This document shows, one piece after another, positions 1 through 11,340 of a stretch of 64,000 nt of DNA. The notes beneath the pieces were generated by a model that was given only the letters and a program-made list of their open reading frames with translations, was not told the DNA's origin and ran no database searches. The stretch is from Lophius americanus. Taxonomy: Eukaryota; Chordata; Actinopteri; Lophiiformes; Lophiidae. Within the stretch, counting starts at the first letter, position 1, and each line of letters opens with the position of its first letter. The translations under genes and the position numbers were made by a program. Location: the NCBI GenBank assembly GCA_037951165.1, contig JBBDHG010000097.1, forward strand, positions 3,164,501 to 3,228,500, read 5' to 3'.

Positions 1-344
1 TGTTAATTCTCTCTGGTTGGCCTCACACCCTCAAAAATAACTCTTTCAACCAACATAAAGAAAAAGTTGTGTGAAGTATTTGGACATGATTAAATGGGGT
101 TTCTTTCAGGATTAAGCAATAAAAGTGTTCCAACTGAAAGCACTTCACTATAAATGATTCAGATGATTCAACGGATTGACTTGGATTAATTATTATGTTT
201 GACACAATTTAGCTGCTCTGATTTCATCCAACTTAAATTATTAGTCTTGATTCAATTTAGTTGCTTGGGTTACATTTACCCTAAATTATAAGGGTTGATT
301 GGAGTAGGTCGGATTTAATTCATTAGGGTTGAGTCAATTTAGTT
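1..344. other. AT-rich spacer, no gene seen
   Basis: No coding signal is visible. From about 210 the text contains short degenerate motifs (TTGATT, CAATTTAGTT, CTTGGGTT or CCTGGATT) that resemble pieces of the 78-bp unit that follows, so this may be the decayed flank of that array. Confidence 0.5.
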
Positions 345-760
345 TCCTGGATTAAGTCCAATTTAATTTATTATTATTGATTACAATCAACTTTATTTTA
401 TTCTGATTGTTTGAACTTAGTTTCCTGGTTTAAGTCCAATTTAATTTATTATTATTGATTACAATCAACTTTATTTTATTCTGATTGTTTGAACTTAGTT
501 TCCTGGTTTAAGTCCAATTTAATTTATTATTATTGATTACAATCAACTTTATTTTATTCTGATTGTTTGAACTTAGTTTCCTGGTTTAAGTCCAATTTAA
601 TTTATTATTATTGATTACAATCAACTTTATTTTATTCTGATTGTTTGAACTTAGTTTCTTGGATTAAGTCCAATTTAACTTATTATTATTGATTAAAAAC
701 AACTTTATTTTATTCTGATTGTTTGAACTTAGTTTCTAGGATTAGTTCCAACTTTCTTTA
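345..760. repeat. 78-bp tandem repeat, about five copies
   Basis: The marker word TCCAA recurs at 357, 435, 513, 591, 669 and 747, an exact 78-base spacing. The middle copies are nearly identical (TTATTATTATTGATTACAAT, then a T-rich stretch, then GAACTTAGTTTCCTGG). The outer copies carry more substitutions (CTTGG, CTAGG, GATTAAAAAC), the usual pattern of an array that expands in the middle. The unit is AT-rich and has no coding potential. Confidence 0.93.
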
Positions 761-1593
761 ACGGTGTTGGTCCAACTAATTTTGCTGTAATAAATTGACA
801 CTACTAAATGTAGTTTATCCAACAAAAATAAAATAAATGCTTAATTAAAATTAAATTGTTTAGTAATGAAAGCAATTCTGTTGGGACAACTTAAATAAAA
901 ACACGACGATAAATGATCATACAAGATAAAAAGCAATTATCATTGTTGTTTGGAAATATTTTCCATTATTTAAACATTGTTTTTGGAAACCAGTTTGGAT
1001 TGCACACCTTCAGGGCCCCTGCAGTGCATGTTTAATAAAAATGAATCCTGCAGTTTTTGAGTAGTATAGACCAAACCCCTGTTAGTCTGTAATATACAGG
1101 CACACAGATGGACTTACGACCCCTTTGGCGGAGGCATTAAAAAGCTATACATGTTGTATTTAATACCAGTATTTTCATCTGCAAATATTAGGCAGCGAAC
1201 TTTGAATCTTATTTTAATGGGATCCATTAACAGGAAATGTTTTATTGAGTAAACCTTGTATTGATTACACAAATAGCAAAAGTTAAATTAGCAATTCATC
1301 ACTAAAAAGGAAGGAATAAATTACGGATGGGGAGGTGCATAAATGAGTTTGTTGCGTATATCGGTCAGCCATAACATTATAACCTCCTGGCTAATGTTGT
1401 GTAAGCCCTACTTTTAATGCTAAATCAGCAAAACCTGTTTCTCAAACCATTACGGGACCATTTACATTTTTTTTCTGCATTTACATAAGTGGAAGTGGGA
1501 TGTGCTTTGTGCCAAAATTACATCCAGATGAATGTCAGGACCCAATCTCCTCTCTGGATTCCTGGTGCCATCTCTTCCTCAGGTCCTGGAAGG
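761..1593. other. AT-rich spacer with a small transposon-end remnant
   Basis: No exon is recognisable. At 1365-1412 the words CAGCCATAACATTATAACC resemble the terminal inverted repeat of a Tc1-like fish element; a related end is seen at 34005 and its complement at about 5680-5702. The remainder appears unique. Confidence 0.4.
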
Positions 1594-2821
1594 GATACAT
1601 GTGATACATGTGATACATGTGATACATGTGATACATGTGATACAAGTGATACATGTGATACATGTGATACATGTCATACATGTCATACATGTCATACAAG
1701 TGATACATGTGATACATGTGATACATGTCATACATGTCATACATGTCATACATGTCATACAAGTGATACATGTGATACAAGTGATACATGTGATACATGT
1801 GATACATGTGATACAAGTGATACAAGTGATACATGTGATACATGTGATACATGTGATACATGTCATACATGTCATACATGTCATACATGTCATACAAGTG
1901 ATACATGTGATACAAGTGATACAAGTGATACATGTGATACATGTGATACATGTGATACATATCATACATGTCATACATGTCATACAAGTGATACATGTGA
2001 TACAAGTGATACTGATACATGTGATACATGTGATACAAGTGATACATGTGATACATGTGATACAAGTGATACATGTGATACAAGTGATACTGATACATGT
2101 GATACATGTGATACAAGTGATACAAGTGATACAAGTGATACATGTGATACATGTGATACATGTGATACATGTCATACATGTCATACATGTCATACAAGTG
2201 ATACATGTGATACAAGTGATACATGTGATACATGTGATACACGTGATACAAGTGATACATGTGATACATGTGATACGTGTGATACATGTGATACATATCA
2301 TACATGTCATACATGTCATACAAGTGATACATGTGATACAAGTGATACTGATACATGTGATACATGTGATACAAGTGATACAAGTGATACATGTGATACA
2401 TGTGATACAAGTGATACATGTGATACAAGTGATACTGATACATGTGATACATGTGATACATGTGATACATGTGATACAAGTGATACATGTGATACATGTG
2501 ATACAAGTGATACATGTGATACATGTGATACATGTGATACATGTGATACAAGTGATACATGTGATACATGTGATACATGTGATACATGTCATACATGTCA
2601 TACATGTCATACATGTGATACATGTGATACATGTGATACATGTGATACATGTGATACATGTGATACAAGTGATACAAGTGATACATGTGATACAAGTGAT
2701 ACTGATACATGTGATACATGTGATACATGTGATACATGTCATACATGTGATACAAGTGATACATGTGATACATGTCATACATGTCATACATGTCATACAT
2801 GTGATACATGTGATACATGTG
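1594..2821. repeat. 9-bp minisatellite (GATACATGT family) with higher-order structure
   Basis: About 1.2 kb is built almost entirely from three 9-base variants, GATACATGT, CATACATGT and GATACAAGT. Rare variants include GATACATAT, GATACACGT and GATACGTGT, and occasional 6-base units (GATACT) occur. Most units contain the palindrome ACATGT. The rare CATATC variant recurs 336 bases apart (1958 and 2294). The 6-base unit recurs at 2011 and 2347 (336 apart) and at 2089 and 2434 (345 apart), so blocks of about 37 units were duplicated. Because units are multiples of 3 and lack stop codons, long open frames appear on both strands; these are a by-product of the repeat. Confidence 0.97.
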
Positions 2822-3179
2822 CATCTGACTGTCCACATAATAGGTGCGGGTGGGTTTGTGTAGGGGTGCAGGGGTGGGGGGGTTTGTGTGCACATGGAGC
2901 TTCTTCCATTGAGCCATTTGCATACTGTGGCAAACTGGGGGGGGGGGGAACAAAGGGCAGATGAGAAAAAAGGAACAAATGATGATTGAAGAAGTAGGAA
3001 GGGGAGGAAACGCAGGTGGTGGGAGGCGATTTGTGAAGAGATGAGAAGGAAGGGAGAGGATATTAGACAACAAATAAAAAGGAACAAATGTGTTAAAAGG
3101 AGGAGTAGCCATTTAGTTTGTCCCAGTAGATCCACTATCCCTCCTTTTAATGAGTCCAAACCATCTCTATCGGGCCTCT
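2822..3179. other. Purine-rich spacer
   Basis: Nothing gene-like is seen. The segment contains G runs (a run of G at about 2936-2948) and GGAA/GAAGG-rich sequence. Confidence 0.4.
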
Positions 3180-3337
3180 CTGTGTGAATGATGGCGTGAA
3201 TGGTTACCGCTCCTGATGATCATCAATGTATGAATGTTTGTGTGATTGGGTGAATGACAGCTCACAATGTAAAGCGCTTTGTGTGGTTGAGTAGACTATA
3301 AAAGTGCCATATAAGCACAGTCCATTTACCATTTACT
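3180..3337 (+). mobile_element. 3' half of a tRNA-derived fish SINE
   Basis: The order of motifs is GTGTGAATGATGGCGTGAAT, a TCCTGATGATCATCA segment, TAAAGCGCTTTG, a CTATAAAAGTGCCATATAAG segment and CAGTCCATTTACCATTT. This is the body and tail of a SINE found widely in teleosts. The same GTGAATG block is present near the end of the copy at 3649-3863. It abuts LINE sequence at about 3338. Confidence 0.75.
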
Positions 3338-4380
3338 CTGTGGTATGCTTTCTCTAAATCCACTAAGACACAATGCAGCTCCTTCTGACCTTCTCCAGCA
3401 GCACTCTCAAAGCAAACATTGCATCTATAGAGCTCTTCCTTGGCACAAAATCATACTGCTGCTCACAAATTACCATTTTCTGAACCTAGCATCCACGCGC
3501 CCCTGATCTCCATCGTGTGGCTAATCAGCTTTATACCCCTGTAGTTGCTGCAGCTCTGAATATCAGCCTTCTTCTTGAAAATCAGCACTAGTATACGTTT
3601 CTTCCATTCCTCAGGCTTCCTCTCACTCTCCAAGACTGTGTTGAACAAGTGGTGGTGGTTAGATTGGTGGAGAGGTTGTCCACCTATCTGAAGGTTGGTG
3701 GTTCAAATCCCCGGCCACTGCGGTCCACATCTCGAAGGGTCCTTGAGCAAGATACTGAACCCCAGTGGCTGTCCCACTGGTGGGTGAACGATGGTGTGAA
3801 TGGTTGCTACCCCGGATGAGCATGTGGTGCCTTGTATGGCAGCTTCTATCATCACTGTGTGAACACCTCCATACCTCCAACTGAATGTCATCGGGACCGA
3901 CTTACTTTCCATTCTTCATTCTCTTCACAGCTGCCCTACCTTCAACTCACCCTTGAGACGTCTTGATTCACAATTCTCTCAACTTCCACCCTTCTCTCTC
4001 ACTCATTTCCTCCATTCGTCAGTTCCCTCACTCGCGCTTTCCATCTTTTCCCCACACTCTCCTCACTTGTGAGTACATTTCCATCTCTATCCTTAATCAC
4101 CACAACCTGCTGTACATCCTTTCCATCTCAGTCTCTCTGCTTCGCCGGCCGGTACAAGTCCTTTTCTTCCTCCTTAGTCTCAAATCTCTCATATGCCCCT
4201 TGTTTAGTCTCACCTCACTCTTTGCCTTATGTTGGATCCTTGTACTCCTGTCTACTGTCTTCATCCCTCGTGCTATCCCAAAACCTCTTCGCCAATCTTT
4301 ATCTACTTACTGATAAGATTTTGGCTGCTGTTCTCACCTTTTTCTGCCGGGCCATTCGGTCTGATGTGTAACAGTTATCG
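3338..4380 (-). mobile_element. RTE-like LINE fragment, antisense, broken
   Basis: Read on the minus strand, the parts come in the order of a non-LTR reverse transcriptase. At about 3940-3870 a stretch resembles KRMKNGK followed by VGPDDI and EVWRC. At 3650-3465 the stretch LFNTVLESERKPEEWKKRIL continues to SCSNYRGIKLISHTM. At 3460-3340 there is a piece resembling ESAAGEGQKELHCVLVDLEKA. Stops and gaps show it is dead. A SINE (3649-3863) separates the first two blocks. The upstream part (3960-4380) is pyrimidine-rich on the + strand and more decayed. The clade assignment (RTE-type) is by memory of the protein family. Confidence 0.8.
3649..3863 (+). mobile_element. tRNA-derived SINE inserted in a LINE
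   Basis: An A-box-like TGGTGGAGAGG is followed by a B-box-like GGTTCAAATCC near 3693. Then comes the body typical of a common fish SINE: GCGGTCCACATCTCGAAGGG, TCCTTGAGCAAGATACTGAA, CCCCAGTGGCTG, and GTGTGAATGG. LINE coding sequence stops on one side (TTGAACAA) and resumes on the other (CACCTCCATACC), so the SINE jumped into the LINE. Related copies occur at 6745-6872 (minus), 21365-21500 and 37900-38085. Confidence 0.85.
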
Positions 4381-4382
4381 TA

Positions 4383-4790
4383 CTAGATGGAGATGCAGTT
4401 AGTCAGCACACTCTCTATCGTGCCCCTGTAGAAGGTGGTGAGGACGTGAGGGGACAAGTGTGCTTTCCTCATCCACCACAGGAAGTGCAGACCCTGCTTT
4501 GCTCTTTTGGTCCGAGTCCAGGACGGGTTGTCAGTAATGTGGACCCCAAGGAACTTGGTGCTCTGTTTCGACGACATTCTGTGCCAAACTGTTGGTAGAG
4601 CACCAGTCAACAAGGTGTTTCACATCCCCCCTGTCGGCCCGGTCGACGTTGTCCCGGATGAGTCTAACAACTGTTGTGTGGTCTGGTCTGTACTGTTTCT
4701 GGGACAACAGTCATGGATCATCAGGGTGAAGAGCGGTGAACTCTGAACAGAACCCTGGGGGAGCCGGTGCGCCGCGAGCTTGTAGTGCTG
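4383..4790 (-). mobile_element. Second LINE fragment (reverse transcriptase C-terminal part)
   Basis: On the minus strand the reading contains SSKQSTKFLGVHITDNPSW, LHFLWWMRKAHLSPHVL and TTFYRGTIESVLTNCI, a block characteristic of fish LINE reverse transcriptase ends. Upstream (about 4620-4790) is a decayed RLPQGS...SSPLFTLMIHDC block. Frameshifts between the blocks show it is inactive. It differs from the RTE-like copy next to it. Confidence 0.8.
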
Positions 4791-6066
4791 ATAAGCAGTT
4801 CTTGAAAGAAAGAAGTTTGTGGCCAAGTATCAGACCAAAGCACAACAGGAGGTTCATCTTTTATGCAAAAACTATTGTCGTGGTAAATTTGCCTTTACTT
4901 TGCGGGGTTGTCTCCTGTCACACCTCCACTTCCTCCCCACTCACCTCTGTCAGCTCCAGGGATGTGTTTTCACAAGACCGCGCGTCAGCAGCCAGAACAA
5001 TCTATACTGTCTGTCCTGACCTTGGAGAAACCTTACAGCGTCTCAGCTGTGGCCGATACTTCAGGGACGTTTGTTTTATCACAACATTACAGCAATACTC
5101 AATAGGAATAGAAAAAAAGTCTCATGTATTTATTTTACATATGTGAATTTTTTTTAAAGTTTGTCTGAGTGAGGCGTCATAGTTTGTGACCCGATAGTAT
5201 TCACTCGCCGTAGCCTACTGAGGTGTTATATTTCCAGTCAGTCTCTGGGTACCTGTCACCAGATAGAGGCAGAAAACGCTGACAGCCATCGAAACTAATT
5301 CAAAACATATATTGAATCCATACAGCTCCTATGGCGTAACCCATGTGTCCAGAAGAGGCCAGACTTACTAGAAAATAAAAGGTTCACTTCCTATCAGAAC
5401 CAGTATGAACATTTTCAGTAGTTGGGCTACAGACGATTTTCTGTGGGATCAGACAACATGGGAGCCGTTCAGCGGTTCACCGATACTTAGATCTCCTTGT
5501 AGTACTAAACCACTGAACATCCAACAGAGTTGCAGTCTTGTACATACACTTTATACACACATCCTTCACCTACTTCCAGCATCATCCTCAGGACAAGCTG
5601 TTCCCCTGCTGCCTGATATACTCCACCCTGACAGGTAACCATGGTAACCTGATAATAAATGTTATTCTGACCACATCATCAGTGGTTATTATGTTATGGC
5701 TGATAAGAATATATTGTTTAAAAGTCACCTCAAAATTATCTGTCTATGAAAAATGGAATAAATCAAATCTGCAGAAAAGACTTTTAAAAATGCAGACGAC
5801 ACAATTACATACAATGTTTAATATTTGTGTAAATGTGGTTTTCTGTGTAGTTGATTCTCACCAAAAATGATTACAGACAGATGGACGTAGCCTCATGCCA
5901 GAATGGGAACACTTTTTTTCTTAATTACTATCAATAACTCTTCGGCACCTCCTAACGATCGCATATATGAGATCTCAGGCCAACCAGAGTCGAGACGTTA
6001 AACAAAGGTCTGCATTTAGGCGAGGTGTTACTGTGACTGATATGACAATCTCTCATCTCTGTGCAG
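4791..6066. other. Spacer or sv2 intron, no exon recognised
   Basis: This stretch lies directly upstream of the first sv2 exon seen. I looked for the SV2 N-terminal exon (acidic N-terminus and transmembrane segment 1) and did not find it. At 5681-5702 GGTTATTATGTTATGGCTGA is the complement of a Tc1-like terminal repeat. The final bases (TCATCTCTGTGCAG) form a good splice acceptor. Confidence 0.5.
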
Positions 6067-6247
6067 GTCTGACGGTCTTCCTGAGCATGATGGTGGGAGC
6101 GTTCCTGTGGGGCGGTCTGGCAGACAAAGTCGGCCGCCGTCGCTGTTTGATCGTGGCGTTGGCCATAAACTGTATCTTTGCCTTCCTGTCGTCGTTCGCC
6201 CAGGGATACGGCTTCTTCCTGTTCTTCAGGCTGCTGTCTGGCGTTGG
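6067..6247 (+). CDS. sv2b: sv2 exon A (membrane segments 2-4)
   Basis: The acceptor is TCTCTGTGCAG and the donor is GTAACG. The exon enters in phase with two bases completing a Gly codon. It encodes GLTVFLSMMVGAF, the MFS motif GGLADKVGRRR and the hydrophobic stretch ending FRLLSGVG. Two bases (GG) are left over and complete a Gly codon with the next exon. Confidence 0.95.
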
Positions 6248-9200
6248 GTAACGCACACACATATGCCAGCAACACACACAAGTCCTCACTTATCAACACG
6301 TTATTATTACATTGACGCTGCTCAGCTCATATCCATTAAATATTATTCAGTATTTCAGATGCCATCTATGGTCTACAAAAAAGAAGAATATTTGTATCCA
6401 AAATGTCCAAAATTAAATAAAATATACTGTTTAATAAATAAATAAATAACCCATTCCAGATTGAGGGTACATTTGAGGTATAGAAAGAAAATGAAAATAA
6501 TTTTTTTACCATTTAACTTTTTTAAATTTTAATTCAAATTTAAAAGTTTCAGCATTTTCTCTTCTTAAACCCGTAAGGTTTAAAATATTTAATATGCAAA
6601 ACAATGTGATAATAAAAGAAATCAGCAACCTCTATTAGAGACAAATTGAAAATATTATTACATTTTCCTGATCCTGGACCGCTGCCACAAATGTAGCCTG
6701 AACATAAAATAGGATAAAGAAATATACTTAAATGTATAGTACATTTGGGTGGGACTGCACTTTTATGGACTCTGTGGGGTATCTTGCTAAAGGATGCTTT
6801 GGCATGTAGGCCGCAGAGGCCAGGGATCGACCCACCGACCTTCTGATAAGTGGCGGACCGCTCCATCTCTTGATGGCCTTGGTATTATGTTGTAGATTTA
6901 TATTAAGTATAAACAAAATGAAGATAAAGAGGAATTAACCATGGCAATTGAGAAACAAAATAAGGCCACTGAAGCATAAAAGGTCTAATAAATGCCAAAT
7001 AGTTTTCTAAAAACTATACTGTGCCAAAACAGTTAAGAGATTCCACTTCATAATGAAATACAAAATTTCCTCATGAAATAATTTCAGAAACCCTATTTTT
7101 TTTAAATGTTTGAGAGACTTGACCAAAAGATTTGTCATTTTATGGTAAATAAAGTATCTAAGATGTCCAATTAATAACTGACCCAAAGAAAAAAATATTC
7201 AAATAAATAATGTTTATTGTTTTGGGTTGGTTTTTTTTGGTGGGGACAAGAAAGGGTTTTATGGAATAGTATTAGGACCACATAGTTTCCTTTTTTCACT
7301 TTAAGTTAGGGTTCTAAAAATATATTTGATGTGTCCATAGCCTCCATCAACCATTCCCATAATAACAAATTGAAAACAGAATTTTAGGATTGTTGAAAAT
7401 TTATTTTAAAAAAATAAGAAAAACTGAGACCTCCAGAACTTGGATGGAGTGGATAGACTTTGGACCGAAGAAGGAAACATGACATGATGTTAATTTAATC
7501 TTATTGTTGCTTCCTCAAATTGCAGATTATAGTGACAAGCAGTGGAACACCGGTGAGAAAAACTCATCCTCATCATTAAAGTAATGATTGCTGCTCCGTT
7601 GCAGCACATTATCTTTTATTCTTCAGAATCTTTGTAGTCTGAACCTGCAGAGTGGTTCTCTCTGCATCACGCTTGAGGGATATTTTGAAATGTGAACCAT
7701 ATCTTATTACAGCATTCTGTTTTCATCCATTAATACAACTTTTTAACACTGAGGTGGTGCAACAAATGGAGCTCCATCCCATATGCAGAATGCAGTTGGT
7801 TGGTGTTTGATTGCAGTGAAGCAGCAGCGTCTCAGAATAGCGACGGTCCACAGGGAGCTACTCCGACACAGAAACCGGGTCACGCTCTGAACACAGAGCG
7901 GTGGAAAGATGCGTCTCAGCTGTGTTTGTGCGCTGCTGCACAGAACTCTTCTTCTCCAGCACGCAACCACATCAGTGAGAGTTACTGGATGAGTTCTTGG
8001 TCTGCAGAAAGAATGAATTAAACATAGATGGCCAGACGTTCTCATTCTGACTTTCAGTAACATTTCTTTTCGGTCGTCAGTGAAGCCGTTTTAAAAGGTG
8101 TAGTGTGTCAAATTTAGTTGCATCTAGCGGTGAAATTCCAGATTACTGCACATCAGGTAACTACTACCTAGCCTAGAATATACGGTGGCTTTCAAGTGTC
8201 AAAATGATATCACTGTCTATAACTGCATCAAGTACCTTTGAAGTGATGAGGTTCCTCTGGATTCCTGTAAACTTACATTTGTTTTCAAATTATACACTTC
8301 CATGGACCTTGGTGTGAGGAAGAACTGGACTGATTTTGGGAAATCTCAGATTTATATTTCCACCACTAGGGGGACCGTTATCCCCTAACATTCTCAATTT
8401 AACTCTAAAAGTTCATACTTTACTCACTAGGTGGAGCTTTTCTTAAAAAGGGCATTGGGAACTTTTCGGGATGAACCATTGCCGGCAGGGATTTCATCGT
8501 TGGCCTAGTTGATAATTGTATATAGTTATTTATTCTGTAAAACTATGTGTCGCATGTGTTTACATGACAGGCTGACGGGGCTGTCTATCGAATACTGGTC
8601 TGAATCCCATGGACAGCATAACATTAGAATTTTGACATTTTCCTAATTTCGTAACGGCTCATTTTTAACATTCAGTGGGAATTTCTGTGCACAGAAAGTT
8701 TTAAAAAATTCCTGTTTGCTTTAATCGACGTACTTGTACAAGAGTCACTTTTCTTGCTCGGTTTTAGTCATTTGCGTGGCACAAGTGCGACTCCATATGT
8801 GTGGCTCAGTTAAACGGGTCTGCTCTGGAGATATAAAGGATTCATTCTAAGCCGACATCGAAACACACAGTCTCATTTACATTTCATTATACAGTAATAA
8901 AAACATATATCAGAGTACATTACATTCCATTTATTAACTTTACATGTAAAGTTTATATGTAAAGTTTACATGTAAAGTTAATAAATTGATATAATATGAT
9001 ATAAATAATTAATTGATATAAATGATAAATCTGTGATCCATTTCTTCTTCTTTCGTCTGTCAGCCATGTCCCTCTAGAGTGGACTGGTTGTACCTTTAGA
9101 CTATTACATTTAATCAACTACTGTCTGTCTCCTAATCTCCTCCTCCCAGTATTGGAGGCACGGTGCCGATCGTCTACTCATACTTCTCCGAGTTCCTTCG

Positions 9201-11260
9201 GATGGACAAGAGAGGAGAGCATCTGTCCTGGCTGTGTATGTTCTGGATGATGGGTGGGCTCTACGCTTCCTTCACCGCCTGGGGAATCATACCCAGATAT
9301 GGTAAGAGCGGAAATTTCAGCAATTCTAGGCTGCACAGAAAGTGAGTCCCTGCACATGTCTGAGAGTTTTATCCACCTTAAGGAGTCAAGCCCAGGTGAT
9401 CCAGCTTTCATACTGTTACAAAAAAATGCAAAACCAAAAATATATGAGCATTCAAAGGTGTAATCAGAAAATACCAGATCAGAAAATATTAAAAAATGAT
9501 TTAATAATTATTAGTATTCTTTGGATATATGTAGGAGAAAGGGATGTTTTTTGGTTCGACCGTCACTCCGGACAAATTTGACAGATTTCCAGACAGTTTG
9601 TTTGGATGGAAGAACGAGTAGGTGCTAGTCATTTCTGTTGACCACTTCGCTTCACTTCATTTTTGCCACCGCTTTTTTTGTTGGTCCTCACAAAATATCT
9701 TAAACTTGTTTTTTCCGTTCATACGCAAATAAATGAAATTTGACGCGGGTCGGACAGAACTCTTACAACTTCTTCAATATGTGTTGTTCCTTTGGCTTCT
9801 CCTTGTTAAGAGTCACCTCAGCCGAGGCACACCAGCATGTTTTAATTGGCATAGCTTTAACATTCTTGTCATTCCTGACGTAGCCCTCCCCGTTTATCTG
9901 AGCCACCATGAGAACACTTTCATCGTGATTCTGTAATAGTAAGAGGTTTTGGGACTTCTTCATTTTGTTGAACAGCATCCATGTCATTTGCGATCTAAAT
10001 TGCCCTGCAGACCGTACATTTTATGGGAGGAGGCCCAATAAAGACGCCCACCATCACCACCACACCAACCCTGATGAACAAGATCACAGCCCCAACCCCT
10101 GAACTATAGAGCCTCCCGATCATCTGCAATTTATTATTGTAATAATATACAAAAAGTATGAATATTATAAGTAGTAGAATTGAAGGTACCACAATAGAAT
10201 TATGGGCATATTTGAAGTTATGGGCACTTTAGACCATGAACAACCGAGCTGTAGCAACTTCCTGTCTATAGAAGTAATTATTTCTTTACGAAATGTAACA
10301 GTCATGACACGTTGCCATGGCGACACTTGAAGTCGGTAAGTGCTACGGTGGTTCAGAGTTTCATAAGCAAGTATATATAGACTCTAATAATAATAATAAT
10401 AATAATACATTTAATTTATAATGCACATTTGTAACTGAAGCTTTGGGAAGTGTGCATGTTAGGGTTATTATCAACTTTATTTGTTGTTTTCTTACAATGT
10501 TAATCAATGTTTTATTCTGAGACACATGACCGTTTTGTGTTTCATCTATTTGCATGTTTTTTTTTGCTGTTGATCACCTTAGTTTTTGTCAAAGTCAAGA
10601 TCTTTTTATTGTTTAATGATTTGGAAAAACTTCTTTTGTCACATCCCATCAGGACTTTTGTAATGACCATGTACGTATTTGGATTCAGAAGATTCTGTTG
10701 TTTGCTTTTAAATATTTAAAGGGATTATCACCCTCTTACATTTCTGACCTCTGACCTCTTAAAAACTTAGAGAGTCACTCGTTAGATTGGCCCCTACACT
10801 GCCAGCTTTCAAATCTCACCATAAAACTCATTTTTACTCCTTAGCTTTTAACCCAGAATGAGATTTGTGAACTTCTTTCTTGTGGTCTTAATGTTCTCTT
10901 TTGCAAATGTAAGTTTTGTGTTTTTGTTGTGTGACTGTCATTTATTGAATGTACAGCACTTTATTTATCTTTAAATGTTCTTATAAATAAAGTTAAGTTG
11001 AATTGAATGTGTTTCCAATGGCTCATTAAAGAAGAAGAAGGTACCGGGTTAATCTGAACTAGCTGCCGAGGGTTGTTCCATAATATTCCCGATGTGAGAC
11101 TAGGCTCTCACGGGAGACACAGAGTTGTGATATAAAACACACAAGTGAAGATCATCAGCATAAAGAGAGATCATAAATTTAACAAAGCAAACTAAACCTC
11201 CTCTCATGCCAGCTACCCGTTATTATCAGGTTCCTTTCTGTACTAATGCATTTAACATGA

Positions 11261-11340
<80 letters not shown>

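Noticed and set aside
345..2821. CRISPR array
   Set aside because: The repeats are contiguous tandem units without unique spacers, in an animal genome.
1489..3159. Several proteins of 440-530 residues made of D-T-C, V-I-H or T-C-I repeats
   Set aside because: They come from a 9-base tandem repeat that has no stop codon in any frame; no start context, splice signals or family resemblance supports coding.
5405..5638. Possible sv2 upstream exon ending in PLLPDILHPDR before a GTAACC donor
   Set aside because: A donor-like sequence is present, but the peptide does not resemble the SV2 N-terminus or membrane segment 1.
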